From JAYOFM01 sp038117225 (GTDB lineage: Bacteria; Pseudomonadota; Alphaproteobacteria; Rhodospirillales; Casp-alpha2), in NCBI GenBank assembly GCA_038117225.1, contig JAYOFM010000007.1:1-55534 (forward strand): 55,534 bases of DNA. Reading direction: 5' to 3'. Shown here in pieces: positions 8,392 through 17,894 of the stretch. Position numbers and translations under genes: made by a program. Each line of letters begins with the position of its first letter. Within the stretch, counting starts at the first letter, position 1. The notes under the pieces were generated by a model. That model did not search any database. It was not told where the DNA came from and saw only the letters and a list, made by a program, of their open reading frames with translations.

Positions 8392-9708
8392 TCACGCCTC
8401 CAGTTCGAAGACGGTACGGCCGTCGATGACGGTACGGATGACCCGGCCCTGAACCGGTCGTTCATCGAAGGGCGAGTTCTTGGATTTCGACGATAGGTCG
8501 CTGCCGATGACCTTCCAGCCCCGGTCGGGCTGGAACAGGACCAGATCGGCCGGCCGGCCAATGGATATCCGGCCCGCCGTCAAATCCATCAGATCGGCCG
8601 GGCGCTGGGTGACCAGACGCAGCGCCTCGATCAGGGATAGGTGACCGTTGTGATACAGCTCAAGGGTAATCGCCAGAATGGTTTCCAGGCCGATGCCGCC
8701 CGCCGCCGCCTCGGTGAACGGCAGCCGCTTGGCTTCCTCGTCCTGCGGCCGATGGTCGGAAGCGATGCAGTCGATGGTGCCGTCCATCAGCCCGGCGACG
8801 ATGGCCTGGCGATCGTCCTCGCCGCGCAGCGGTGGGCGCAGCTTTGCGAAGGTGCGGTAGTCGCCGATGGCGGCCTCGTTGAGGGCAAAATAGGGCGGTG
8901 CCGTATCGCAGGTAATCGCGAGACCTCGCGCCTTTGCATCGCGGATTACGTCGACCGACTGCGCGGTCGAGATGTGGGCAAAATGCAGACGACCACCGGC
9001 GGTTTCCAGCAGACGAATGTCGCGCTCGATGATGATGACCTCGGCAGCTGCTGGAATGCCGGAAAGCCCCAGCCGCGTCGCCGTCTCGCCGGCGTTCATC
9101 ACGCCGTCGGCGGCCAGCGCCGGTTCCTCCGGGTGCTGCACTAGCAATAGGTCGAAGGTGGCGGCATACAGCATCGCCCGCAGCATCACCCGCGCGTCGG
9201 CGACGGCGAACTTGCCATCGGTAAAGGCGACGGCACCGGCCTCGGCGAGCATGCCCAATTCGGCGATTTCCTTGCCGCCGAGCCCCTTGGTGATGGCGCC
9301 GTAGGGATAAACTTTGGTTAGCCCCAGCAATCTTGCCCGGCGGGCGACGAATTCGACCACCGACATGTCGTCGATCACCGGCTCGGTGTCGGGCAGGCAG
9401 AGCACCGTGGTGACGCCGCCGGCGGTGGCGGCGCGCCCGGCGGTGGCGAAAGTTTCCTTATACTCTTCGCCGGGTTCGCCCAGCGAGGCGCGAATGTCGA
9501 CTAATCCCGGGGCCAGCACGGCGCCGTCACAGTCGATGATCGTGGTGTCGGCGCCAATGTTGTCGTGGGTCACCTCGCCGCCGACGGCGACAATGTCCTC
9601 GCCCTCGGTGATGACACCGCCGGGTGCATCAAGGTCCGACGCCGGGTCGACAACACGCGCGTTGATGTAGGCGATACGACCGGGCAGGGCGGCGGCGGGG
9701 CGCGCCAT
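8392..9708 (-). CDS. pyrC: Dihydroorotase-like protein (probable non-catalytic PyrC')
   Basis: A 438-residue member of the amidohydrolase/dihydroorotase family, next to and overlapping pyrB by one base (TGATG). The fold is recognisable: LAPGLVDIRASLGEPGEE at about 66-83, HISTAQSVDVI, and IASDHRPQDEEAKRLPF near the C-terminus. Active enzymes have an HxH pair after the first strand (typically DxHxHxREPG); here the sequence is DIRAS, so both His are replaced by Arg73 and Ser75. The usual TPHH segment reads TAPPYF. This matches the inactive PyrC' class, which in other bacteria forms a complex with aspartate transcarbamoylase. A functional dihydroorotase should exist elsewhere in the genome. Confidence 0.9.
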   Translation of the reverse strand: MARPAAALPGRIAYINARVVDPASDLDAPGGVITEGEDIVAVGGEVTHDNIGADTTIIDCDGAVLAPGLVDIRASLGEPGEEYKETFATAGRAATAGGVTTVLCLPDTEPVIDDMSVVEFVARRARLLGLTKVYPYGAITKGLGGKEIAELGMLAEAGAVAFTDGKFAVADARVMLRAMLYAATFDLLLVQHPEEPALAADGVMNAGETATRLGLSGIPAAAEVIIIERDIRLLETAGGRLHFAHISTAQSVDVIRDAKARGLAITCDTAPPYFALNEAAIGDYRTFAKLRPPLRGEDDRQAIVAGLMDGTIDCIASDHRPQDEEAKRLPFTEAAAGGIGLETILAITLELYHNGHLSLIEALRLVTQRPADLMDLTAGRISIGRPADLVLFQPDRGWKVIGSDLSSKSKNSPFDERPVQGRVIRTVIDGRTVFELEA

Positions 9709-10679
9709 CAGAGGTTCCTCTCGCCCGGCAAATCGCGGTTGGCGGAGAGGATATCCAACACCGCCATGCGCACGGCGACACCCATTTCCACCTGTTCGCG
9801 GATGACGCTGCGGCCAAAGTCGTCGGCGACTTCGGCATCAATCTCCACGCCCCGGTTCATCGGCCCCGGGTGCATGATCAAGGCATCCGGCTTGGCCCGC
9901 GCCAGTTTTTCATAATCGAGGCCGAAGAAGCGGAAATATTCCCGCACGCTGGGGAAGAAGCTGCCGTGCATGCGTTCTTGTTGCAGGCGCAGCATCATGA
10001 CGATGTCGCAGCCGTCGAGGCCTTCGCTCATGTCGGAAAAGGTCTCGACGCCGAGCCGCTCTACTTGCGCCGGCAACAGGGTCTTCGGCGCAATGAGACG
10101 GACCCGGGCCCCCATGGTGGTCAGCAGGTGGATGTTCGAGCGCGCTACCCGGGAATGCAGGATGTCGCCACAGATGGCGACCACGAGGCCCTGCAGACGG
10201 CCCAGGCGGCGGCGGATGGTCAGGGCGTCCAACAGGGCCTGCGTCGGGTGTTCATGGCTGCCGTCGCCGCCATTGACGACCGCGCAGTTGACCTTTTCGC
10301 TGAGCAGCTTGCAGGCGCCCGATGAGGGATGGCGGACCACCAATACATCTGGATGCATGGCGTTCAACGTCATCGCGGTATCGATCAGTGTCTCGCCCTT
10401 CTTGATCGAACTGGAACTGACCGACATGTTGATGACATCGCCACCGAGGCGCTTTCCGGCCAACTCGAATGAGGTCCGGGTGCGAGTCGAATCCTCGAAG
10501 AATAGATTGATCAGGGTGCGTCCGCCGAGCACGGATTTCTTCTTGTCGGCCTGACGATTCTGCTCGACGTAGCCGTCGGAGCGGTCCAGCAGGCAGGAAA
10601 TTTCGAGGGGGGAAAGGCCTTCGATGCCAAGAAGATGGCGTTGGGGAAATTCAGGAAAGGCCAAATCCGACGGCGACAT
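9708..10679 (-). CDS. pyrB: Aspartate carbamoyltransferase catalytic subunit
   Basis: Condenses carbamoyl phosphate with aspartate, the committed step of pyrimidine synthesis. The protein (about 323 residues) shows the carbamoyl-phosphate loop FFEDSTRTRTSFE, the HPTQALLDALT motif, GDILHSRVARSNI and the C-terminal HPGPMNRGVEI. I chose ATG at 10679 (MSPSDLAFPEF) rather than the open frame to 10775, since family length and homology begin there; no strong ribosome site separates the two. It is first of the leftward pyrB-pyrC'-plsY operon and divergent from the GGDEF gene. A regulatory pyrI gene is not present. Confidence 0.96.
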   Translation of the reverse strand: MSPSDLAFPEFPQRHLLGIEGLSPLEISCLLDRSDGYVEQNRQADKKKSVLGGRTLINLFFEDSTRTRTSFELAGKRLGGDVINMSVSSSSIKKGETLIDTAMTLNAMHPDVLVVRHPSSGACKLLSEKVNCAVVNGGDGSHEHPTQALLDALTIRRRLGRLQGLVVAICGDILHSRVARSNIHLLTTMGARVRLIAPKTLLPAQVERLGVETFSDMSEGLDGCDIVMMLRLQQERMHGSFFPSVREYFRFFGLDYEKLARAKPDALIMHPGPMNRGVEIDAEVADDFGRSVIREQVEMGVAVRMAVLDILSANRDLPGERNL

Positions 10680-10864
10680 GGCGGCGACTATATGTCCGAC
10701 GAAGGGTCCGGCGCAAGGTGCGCTTGCGGAATTTGCGCCGCGACCTTGCCGGCGCGAATGAAAATTCGCCACCATCCGTTTGGCGATGATATATTTGCGC
10801 GCGTTTCATTCACGGTCATTCCACTGAAAGGCGTTCCCGAGCGACGCCGTGAACCGGTCATGTC

Positions 10865-12160
10865 ATGAATATTGAAGGTGATAAACAACTCCGGCCGACA
10901 CCATCGGCGACATGGCCGGTCGCCGTCGCCATCTGGGATGGGGACGACTGTTTGGTTGCCTTCAATGACCGCTTCACCGACATCCATGCGGCACTCGCTA
11001 GCGTGCTGGTGCCGGGGATTAGCTATGAGGAATTCCTGCGGGCGGCGTTGGCGGCTGGGTTGCGCCCGACGGCAGGTGCTGACGGCGACGATGCCGCGGT
11101 CGCCCGTGGACTCGCCCATTGGCGTCGGTCGGAAGGGCGGGACGATTACGTCGACGCGGACGGGCGTTGGCGCCGCGCCGATCATCGGCGCGTCCCCGAA
11201 GGCTCCGTCGTCGTGATCCATGATATTACCGATCTCAAAAACGCCGAGGCTGAAGCGCGGCACGGCCAACAACGGGCCGAGAGCCTTCTCGCCATTGCCG
11301 GCGCCATCTTCGTTTCCCTCGATCGTGATTTGCAGGTGACCATGATTAATCGGCGCGGCCTCGAAGCGGTGGGGCGGCCGGAACACGAAGTGGTTGGCTG
11401 GGACTGGGTCGAGATGGCCTTGGCGGAGGACGAAAGAGGAGCGGCCCGGATATACATGAACGGCTTGTTGACGGGCTATATCGACCCCACCGCGCGCCAC
11501 GAGGTCGAAATTGATATGGGCGCGGATGCCGCCGAACGGCGGATCATTGCCTTCGAATACGCCGTCCTTGTTGACGCGGCGGGCCGGCCCGATGGGTTGC
11601 TCTGTACCGGTATTGACCTCACCGAATACCGGCTGGTCGAGGAACAGAACCAGTTTCTGATGTCGCACGACGAATTGACCGGACTGGCCAATCGGACGCT
11701 GTTCATGGATCGGCTCAGTCTGGCCATCGCCGGGGCGCGTCGAAATCGCAACAGTGTGGCGGTGCTGTTCGTCGATCTGGACGGCTTTAAACCGGTTAAC
11801 GATACCTACGGTCACGAAGCCGGTGATGAGGTTTTGCGTCAGGTCGGCATCCGCCTTTCGGAAGCGATTCGCGCGACAGACACCCTGGCACGCTTCGGAG
11901 GGGATGAATTCACCGTCGTGCTGACCGACGTTGCGCGGCGCGATGACGCGGCGCGCGTGGCCGCCGAGGCGCTGGCGGTGCTCGGCCGTCCGTTCAAGAT
12001 CAAGGGAGCGGCGGTGACCATCGGCGCGAGCATCGGAATCGCCATTTTTCCAGACGATGCGGCGGATGCCGAGGCTCTCGTGCGGGGCGCCGACAAGGCC
12101 ATGTATCGGGTCAAGGAGTCCGGGCGGAACAACTATCGCTTCGTCGCCGCGGATGTATGA
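10865..12160 (+). CDS. PAS-PAS-GGDEF diguanylate cyclase
   Basis: Predicted to make cyclic di-GMP from two GTP. The 431-residue soluble protein has an N-terminal PAS-like region (about 18-120, WPVAVAIWDGDDCLVAFNDR), a second PAS (about 138-255) and a GGDEF domain (about 265-431). The catalytic motif is intact (RFGGDEF, residues 343-349), and an inhibitory I-site RxxD is present at Arg336-Asp339, so product inhibition is likely. No EAL domain and no membrane segment are seen, so the signal is probably cytosolic. It is divergent from pyrB. An open frame antisense to this gene is treated as spurious. Confidence 0.93.
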   Translation: MNIEGDKQLRPTPSATWPVAVAIWDGDDCLVAFNDRFTDIHAALASVLVPGISYEEFLRAALAAGLRPTAGADGDDAAVARGLAHWRRSEGRDDYVDADGRWRRADHRRVPEGSVVVIHDITDLKNAEAEARHGQQRAESLLAIAGAIFVSLDRDLQVTMINRRGLEAVGRPEHEVVGWDWVEMALAEDERGAARIYMNGLLTGYIDPTARHEVEIDMGADAAERRIIAFEYAVLVDAAGRPDGLLCTGIDLTEYRLVEEQNQFLMSHDELTGLANRTLFMDRLSLAIAGARRNRNSVAVLFVDLDGFKPVNDTYGHEAGDEVLRQVGIRLSEAIRATDTLARFGGDEFTVVLTDVARRDDAARVAAEALAVLGRPFKIKGAAVTIGASIGIAIFPDDAADAEALVRGADKAMYRVKESGRNNYRFVAADV

Positions 12161-12242
12161 GATGATCCCGCAGCGGCTGCATCGATAGCCTGATAACGGG
12201 ATTCGTTGGTGAAGGCCCGCCGATAAGCTAGAATTCGCCGCC

Positions 12243-13193
12243 GTGGATGGATCGAACCAAGACGATGCCGCCGGCCGCGCCGAGACCCAACGTGGGGCGC
12301 GCGCCGAGGGGCGGGCCGGAAAACCGGCTGGCGCGAGGGCGGCGGATGATTTCGCCCGGGCCCACGATCGTCTGCGCCGGATATTTGACAAGCGCATGCT
12401 GTTCATCGTCGGCGCCACCCGCTGGGGCACGGCGTGGGTACAGAACTGTCTCGATGCTCATCCCGCCGTGTTGGCCAAGGGCGAGGGGCATTTTTCGGAC
12501 ATCCTGTTCCCGCTGCTGGCCAAGGCCTTCGACAGTTACAACACCGAAGCCGAGAAGATCGGCAACCGCATGCAATTGGCTGGCCTGCCAGGCAACGCCG
12601 CCGGCTTCACCTTCGACGATGTTGATCATCTGCTGGCCACCGCGGCGGGTTTGATCTTTGCCCGCTGGGCCGGGGACGACGATGCCATCACCTGCGTTGC
12701 CGAGAAGACGCCAGAGCATGTGTTGGCGCTCGACCTGTTGGACCGAATGTTTCCCGACATGGTCGTCGTTCATGTCATTCGCGACGGTCGTGACGAAGCG
12801 GTCTCGGCCTGGGATTTCAATATTGGCATCAGCCGCGGTGAATTTCCGCGCAAGTACCCGACCTTCGCCTCGTTCGCCGAAACCTTCGCCCGCAACTGGT
12901 CGCGCAGTGTCGGCGCCGCCCGCCGCTTCGGCCGCAACAACCGGCTGCGATACTACCAAATCCGCTGCGAGGACCTACTGGCCGAGCCGGCGCCGATCAT
13001 CCGCCGGCTGTTCCGCTTCGCCGGCGTCGATGACGACAGCACCATTGTCCGCGACTCCATGACCCGCGCCTGGCGGGCGGTGCCGCTGGATCTCGACCCC
13101 GGGGTCTGGAAGGACACGTTCGACCAGGACGCCCGTCGCGCCTTCGACCGCCAATGCGGTGAACTGTTGAAGCTGTTGGAATACGACCCCTGA
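12243..13193 (+). CDS. Sulfotransferase-family protein
   Basis: A 316-residue protein of the P-loop sulfotransferase superfamily, which transfers sulfate from PAPS to hydroxyl or amine acceptors. The 5'-phosphosulfate loop appears as IVGATRWGTAWVQ (about 55-67), and the 3'-phosphate segment as VHVIRDGRDEAVSAW (about 176-190), with Arg180 and Ser188 in expected places. The loop has Trp where many members have Ser. The first 45 residues are Arg/Ala-rich and may not be translated; the frame opens with GTG at 12243, and a start is hard to decide. It converges on the LysR gene. The acceptor is unknown; the sugar cluster downstream is one possible context. Confidence 0.8.
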   Translation: MDGSNQDDAAGRAETQRGARAEGRAGKPAGARAADDFARAHDRLRRIFDKRMLFIVGATRWGTAWVQNCLDAHPAVLAKGEGHFSDILFPLLAKAFDSYNTEAEKIGNRMQLAGLPGNAAGFTFDDVDHLLATAAGLIFARWAGDDDAITCVAEKTPEHVLALDLLDRMFPDMVVVHVIRDGRDEAVSAWDFNIGISRGEFPRKYPTFASFAETFARNWSRSVGAARRFGRNNRLRYYQIRCEDLLAEPAPIIRRLFRFAGVDDDSTIVRDSMTRAWRAVPLDLDPGVWKDTFDQDARRAFDRQCGELLKLLEYDP

Positions 13194-13209
13194 CGCCGCC
13201 GTACCGGCT

Positions 13210-14112
13210 TCAAGTATTTCTGGACGCCTTCGCCGTCTTGGGCGGACGGGTCAGGCGTTTCAGTTCCCGGTAGATGAGCTGGGCCAGGTCGGAGCGCTGG
13301 TTGTTGTGGCGCTCCACCAGGATGACGCGACGGCTGACGGGTGGCGCGCCGAAGGGAAAGGCGCGTAAGCCCAGGGATCCGGCGCCGGCGATCCGGCCGG
13401 CGGGAACAACGCCCGCGCCAAGGCCGACGCGTGCCAAGCCGAGAATGGCTTCCGATGAATCCAGTTCCATGGCCTCATTAACCTGAATTGCGGCGGCTCG
13501 CAGCGTCGCGTCGACCAGGGTGCCGACGCCGCTTTCGCGGTTGATGCGCAGGAACGGATGGCGGGTCAGCGCCTGCTTCCAGGTCCGCGCCGACGTATCG
13601 GCCGGCGCCACGGTGACCAGTCGCTCGTCGAGGATCGCCAGTTCCTCCAGTTCCGCATGCGGCACCAGTGGGGCGGTAATGACGGCGGCGTCGAGCTCCC
13701 GCCGCCGGACCCGGTTTGCCAGCGGTTCCGCCAGGCCTTCCTCCATACGCACGTGCACGCGGGGATGGCGCTTGCGAAGGGAGGCCAGTGCCCGGGGGAT
13801 GAGGTCGCTGGAGACGCCGGCGATGCAACCGAGCACCAGGGTGCCGGAAAGCTCACCCGGGGCGCGCGCCGTCTCCACCAGGGCATCGAAGCCGCGCAGC
13901 ACCTCGCGGGCCTGCTCGGCGATCAGCGTGCCATGGGCATTGAGCCTGGGCGGCCGGGTGTTGCGGTCGAACAGGGCGACCTGAAGCTCATTCTCGATGC
14001 CGCTCATCTGGTGGCTGACCGCCGCCGGCGTCAAAAACAGACGTTCCGCCGCGACCGCGAAACTGGTGTGTTCGGCGATCGTGACCAGCGTGCGAAGATG
14101 CAGGATATTCAT
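13210..14112 (-). CDS. LysR-family transcriptional regulator
   Basis: A 300-residue LTTR. The N-terminal winged helix-turn-helix (about 1-60) includes SFAVAAERLFLTPAAVSHQM, followed by a periplasmic-binding-like effector domain to the C-terminus. The subfamily resembles the LysR at 53278 by the shared PAAVSxQM...ELxxxLFDR pattern. I chose ATG at 14112 rather than the preceding TTG. The upstream region is strongly AT-rich (14113-14165), as expected for a divergent LTTR promoter, but the only candidate target on the other strand is a 23-codon frame at 14313. The real target may lie elsewhere. Confidence 0.92.
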   Translation of the reverse strand: MNILHLRTLVTIAEHTSFAVAAERLFLTPAAVSHQMSGIENELQVALFDRNTRPPRLNAHGTLIAEQAREVLRGFDALVETARAPGELSGTLVLGCIAGVSSDLIPRALASLRKRHPRVHVRMEEGLAEPLANRVRRRELDAAVITAPLVPHAELEELAILDERLVTVAPADTSARTWKQALTRHPFLRINRESGVGTLVDATLRAAAIQVNEAMELDSSEAILGLARVGLGAGVVPAGRIAGAGSLGLRAFPFGAPPVSRRVILVERHNNQRSDLAQLIYRELKRLTRPPKTAKASRNT

Positions 14113-14445
14113 CAATATAAATTAAAGAAAAATAAATTTAAAAGCAAATATTTATCATTTGATTGATTTTGTATGAACCCGTACACCGTGGCTCAATGAA
14201 CGACGCGGCGCGGACAAATTACGACGCGGGAGAGGGTTCCCAAAAAACCGCTTTCCCACGACGAGCAGATAAACCGCTACCGCACAAACCCTGAATGCAA
14301 GGACCCAAGACAATGTTCGATTTTGTACTAATGACTAGCCTTCTCGCCACCGCCATCATCGCCAATGCACCCTACCTGATGTAGGGAGATACGTCTTTCG
14401 GCATCGTAAATTCGGGCAGCCGACCGGGATCGGAAGCGTGAAAGG
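14113..14445. other. LysR upstream region / sugar operon end
   Basis: This 333-base intergenic stretch contains a very AT-rich segment (about 14113-14170) directly upstream of the LysR start, likely its promoter and operator. A possible 23-residue reading frame lies at 14313-14384 on the plus strand. The rest, up to the rmlA stop at 14446, shows no gene. I could not find a T-tract terminator for the rml operon. Confidence 0.45.
14313..14384 (+). CDS. Possible hydrophobic micro-protein, 23 residues
   Basis: An ATG frame reading MFDFVLMTSLLATAIIANAP then Tyr-Leu-Met-stop. It is almost wholly hydrophobic, enough for one membrane helix, and AAGGA lies about 12 bases upstream. Its position, divergent from a LysR gene across an AT-rich spacer, is where an LTTR target would normally sit. 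A frame this short can arise by chance, and I do not recognise the sequence. Confidence 0.3.
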   Translation: MFDFVLMTSLLATAIIANAPYLM

Positions 14446-15333
<888 letters not shown>

Positions 15334-15337
15334 GAGT

Positions 15338-16405
15338 TCAGTCTGCCGTCCGCGTCAGCCCCAGTCGGCCGCCATCATAGCGCCCTTCGAGGATGGCCCG
15401 CCACCACTCACGATTTTCCAGATACCAGCGCACGGTATCGCGCAGACCGTCGTCGAGGTCGATGGTCGGGCTCCAGCCCAGTTCCGCCGTCAGCTTGGCG
15501 TGGTCGATGGCATAGCGGTGATCATGTCCCGGCCGGTCGGTCACGAACTGGATGAGGTCGGCATGCGGGCGGTGTGGTGAGTTGGGCAATTCCACGTCGA
15601 GAATGGCGCATAGTGCGTGCACGAGGTCGATGTTGCGACGTTCACCGTCACCACCGACCAGATAGGTTTCGCCGACACGGCCATCACGCAGAATCGCCCG
15701 CAGCGCCCGTGCGTGATCGTCCACATGCAGCCAGTCCCGCACGTTCAGGCCCTCGCCGTAGACCGGCAACGGCTTGCCGCTGAGCGCCGAAATGATCATC
15801 AGCGGGATCAGCTTTTCCGGAAACTGGCGGGGACCGTAATTATTGGAACAGTTACTGATCACCACCGGCAGGCCGTAGGTATGAAACCACGCCGACGCCA
15901 GATGATCAGAGGCCGCCTTGCTGGCGGCATAGGGCGACCGGGGGCTGTAAGGTGTCGTTTCGGTGAACCGTGGATCGTCCAGGCCAAGGCTGCCATAAAC
16001 CTCATCCGTTGACACATGGTGGAAGCGAAAGCTGTCCCGCGCCTCATCATTAAGTTCGCGCCAGTAGGCCAATGCGGCGTCCAGCAACTGGTAGGTGCCG
16101 GTAATGTTCGTGTCGACGAAATCCGCCGGGCCGTCGATGGAGCGATCGACATGGGATTCCGCCGCCAGATGCATAACGGCGTCCGGCCGGTGGCGCGCCA
16201 GCACCACGTCGATGGCGGCGCGGTCGCGGATATCGGCCTGTTCGAAGGCGTAATGCGTATTGTCCGCGATATCGGCCAGATTGGCTGGATTAGCCGCGTA
16301 GGTCAGCGTGTCGAGGTTGACGACCCGGTCCTCGCCAGCAGCGACGATTGACCGCACCACGGCGGAGCCGATGAATCCCATGCCGCCGGTGATGAGAATC
16401 TTCAT
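15338..16405 (-). CDS. rmlB: dTDP-glucose 4,6-dehydratase
   Basis: Converts dTDP-glucose to dTDP-4-keto-6-deoxyglucose, the branch point for most dTDP-deoxysugars. A 355-residue extended SDR: NAD-binding GGMGFIGSAVVR (7-18), the dehydratase-specific STDEVYGSLG (132-141) with Asp-Glu acid/base pair, and catalytic YAASK (Tyr159, Lys163). It sits 27 bases after rmlC and 4 bases before rmlA. All catalytic residues I can place are present. Confidence 0.96.
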   Translation of the reverse strand: MKILITGGMGFIGSAVVRSIVAAGEDRVVNLDTLTYAANPANLADIADNTHYAFEQADIRDRAAIDVVLARHRPDAVMHLAAESHVDRSIDGPADFVDTNITGTYQLLDAALAYWRELNDEARDSFRFHHVSTDEVYGSLGLDDPRFTETTPYSPRSPYAASKAASDHLASAWFHTYGLPVVISNCSNNYGPRQFPEKLIPLMIISALSGKPLPVYGEGLNVRDWLHVDDHARALRAILRDGRVGETYLVGGDGERRNIDLVHALCAILDVELPNSPHRPHADLIQFVTDRPGHDHRYAIDHAKLTAELGWSPTIDLDDGLRDTVRWYLENREWWRAILEGRYDGGRLGLTRTAD

Positions 16406-16432
16406 GCGTTTGCCGGCCTCATCGCCATGCCC

Positions 16433-16987
16433 TCACGCGAACATGGGGCCAAGGGCGGAGAGGCGGGGCAACGCCCGGTCGGCATCTGATAGTTGTGGCG
16501 GGTGATCCGTGATCGGCCATTTGATGTCCAATTCAGGGTCGTCCCATCGAACGCCCATCGCCAAGTCGGGCGCGTAATGGTCGGACAGTTTATAGGCGAT
16601 CTCGGTGTCGGGTTCCAAGGTCAGGAAACCGTGCGCGAAGCCTTCCGGCACGAACAATATTTGCCAATCCCGCGCCGCCAGTTCGACGGCCAGGTGGCCG
16701 CCGTAAGTATCGCTCCGATGTCGCACGTCGACGATGACGTCAAGCATTCGGCCCCGGGTCACCCGAACCAGCTTCGCCTGCGCCTTCGGCGGCGCTTGAA
16801 AATGAAGGCCGCGAAGCGTTCCCGGCTCGGCCGTGATCGACACGGCGTCCTGTACAAATCGATTAGGCATGCCGGCGGCCTCGAACGCCGCTGTATCGAA
16901 TGTCTCTACGAAAAAACCGCGCGCATCGCCATGCGGATCGAGGTGAACGATCCGCGCTCCATCGAGTGCCAATGCCTCAATCCTCAT
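16433..16987 (-). CDS. rmlC: dTDP-4-dehydrorhamnose 3,5-epimerase family protein
   Basis: A 184-residue cupin of the RmlC type, acting on dTDP-4-keto-6-deoxyglucose at C3 and/or C5. It contains DARGFFVETFD, the catalytic-His motif GTLRGLHFQAPP (about 57-68), FVPEGFAHGFLTLEPDTEIAYKLSDHYAP, and VRWDDPELDIKWP. The usual TDYY is SDHY here. Strict 3-epimerases such as NovW belong to the same family, so double versus single epimerisation cannot be settled by eye. It overlaps the preceding SDR gene by 11 bases. With a C-methyltransferase next door, a 3-epimerase role is plausible. Confidence 0.92.
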   Translation of the reverse strand: MRIEALALDGARIVHLDPHGDARGFFVETFDTAAFEAAGMPNRFVQDAVSITAEPGTLRGLHFQAPPKAQAKLVRVTRGRMLDVIVDVRHRSDTYGGHLAVELAARDWQILFVPEGFAHGFLTLEPDTEIAYKLSDHYAPDLAMGVRWDDPELDIKWPITDHPPQLSDADRALPRLSALGPMFA

Positions 16988-17894
16988 CGGCGGCCTCTCC
17001 CTGAAGATAACGGCGAATCCCCTCGTTCAGGTCGACTTCAGCATGCCAGCCGGGAAGCGGCGGGCCGTTCCAGAGCATACCGACATTTCGCGCGCGGGCA
17101 GGCCAGGCGCCGGCCTCGACGGCGATCGGCCGGCCGGTGGCGCGCTCGAATACGGAGACAATATCGCGGATCGTCGCCGCGTGCCCGTGGCGCACCGCGA
17201 ACTCCCGGCCGACAACAGCATCCGGCTCGTGACACAAGAGTTGCGCTGCCCGTTGGAAAGCCGCGCAGACGTCGCTGATAAATACCATGTCGAGAGGGAG
17301 ATCGTCTTCTGGGACGGGAAGAACGCTTCCGGCGGCGGCGGCGGCGCGCGCGGCCTCGAGGAGTTTGCCTCGCCGATCTCCAGGGCCAAAGGTATCGAAC
17401 AGCACCAATGTCGTCGCCTGCAAACCGTGTGCATCAGCATGATAGGAAACTAGTTCCGCAAACGCGCGTTTGGTCGCCGCATAAAGATTGACCGGGCGAT
17501 GCCCCTCGCCGTCCATATGTTCGAAATAACTTCCGGTATTGACCAGGCGTCGAATGCCGGCGTGGCGCATCGCCTCGAGTAGCCGCAAGCCGAACCCGAC
17601 ATTGGCGTCTAGTAAAGGCTCAACATCGTCTGAATCATGGTCGCGCACATATTGACCGGCCAGGTGGATTACTGTTTCCGCCCCGGTGACGTGAAGCGCG
17701 TTGGCCAGCGAACCGATGTCACCATCATCGACGATAATGCCGGGCGGCGCCGGCAGGGCTTGCAAGGGGGCAGCATCGGACGACGGCCGGATGATGGCGA
17801 AGACCTCATCGTCGGCCTTTGCCAGAGCGTCGCATAGTGCGCGGCCGATAAACGATGTCGCGCCGGTCACGACCGTACGATTCGGAACCGTCAT
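16977..17894 (-). CDS. NAD(P)-dependent sugar epimerase/reductase (SDR)
   Basis: A 305-residue extended short-chain dehydrogenase: cofactor loop GATSFIG (11-17) and catalytic YAATK (Tyr138, Lys142). It lacks the RmlB-specific STDEVYG segment, so it is not a second dehydratase; VNTGSYFEHMDGEGHRPVN is at the equivalent place. In this operon there is no separate rmlD, so the likely job is the final C4-ketoreduction of a dTDP-4-keto sugar. The start overlaps the C-methyltransferase stop by an ATGA. Exact substrate and stereochemistry are inference. Confidence 0.82.
   Translation of the reverse strand: MTVPNRTVVTGATSFIGRALCDALAKADDEVFAIIRPSSDAAPLQALPAPPGIIVDDGDIGSLANALHVTGAETVIHLAGQYVRDHDSDDVEPLLDANVGFGLRLLEAMRHAGIRRLVNTGSYFEHMDGEGHRPVNLYAATKRAFAELVSYHADAHGLQATTLVLFDTFGPGDRRGKLLEAARAAAAAGSVLPVPEDDLPLDMVFISDVCAAFQRAAQLLCHEPDAVVGREFAVRHGHAATIRDIVSVFERATGRPIAVEAGAWPARARNVGMLWNGPPLPGWHAEVDLNEGIRRYLQGEAADED

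Noticed and set aside
10688..12430. Long open frame (580 codons) antisense to the GGDEF gene
   Set aside because: It lies opposite a gene with clear domain motifs, its product is low-complexity and no family is seen. High GC makes long antisense frames common.
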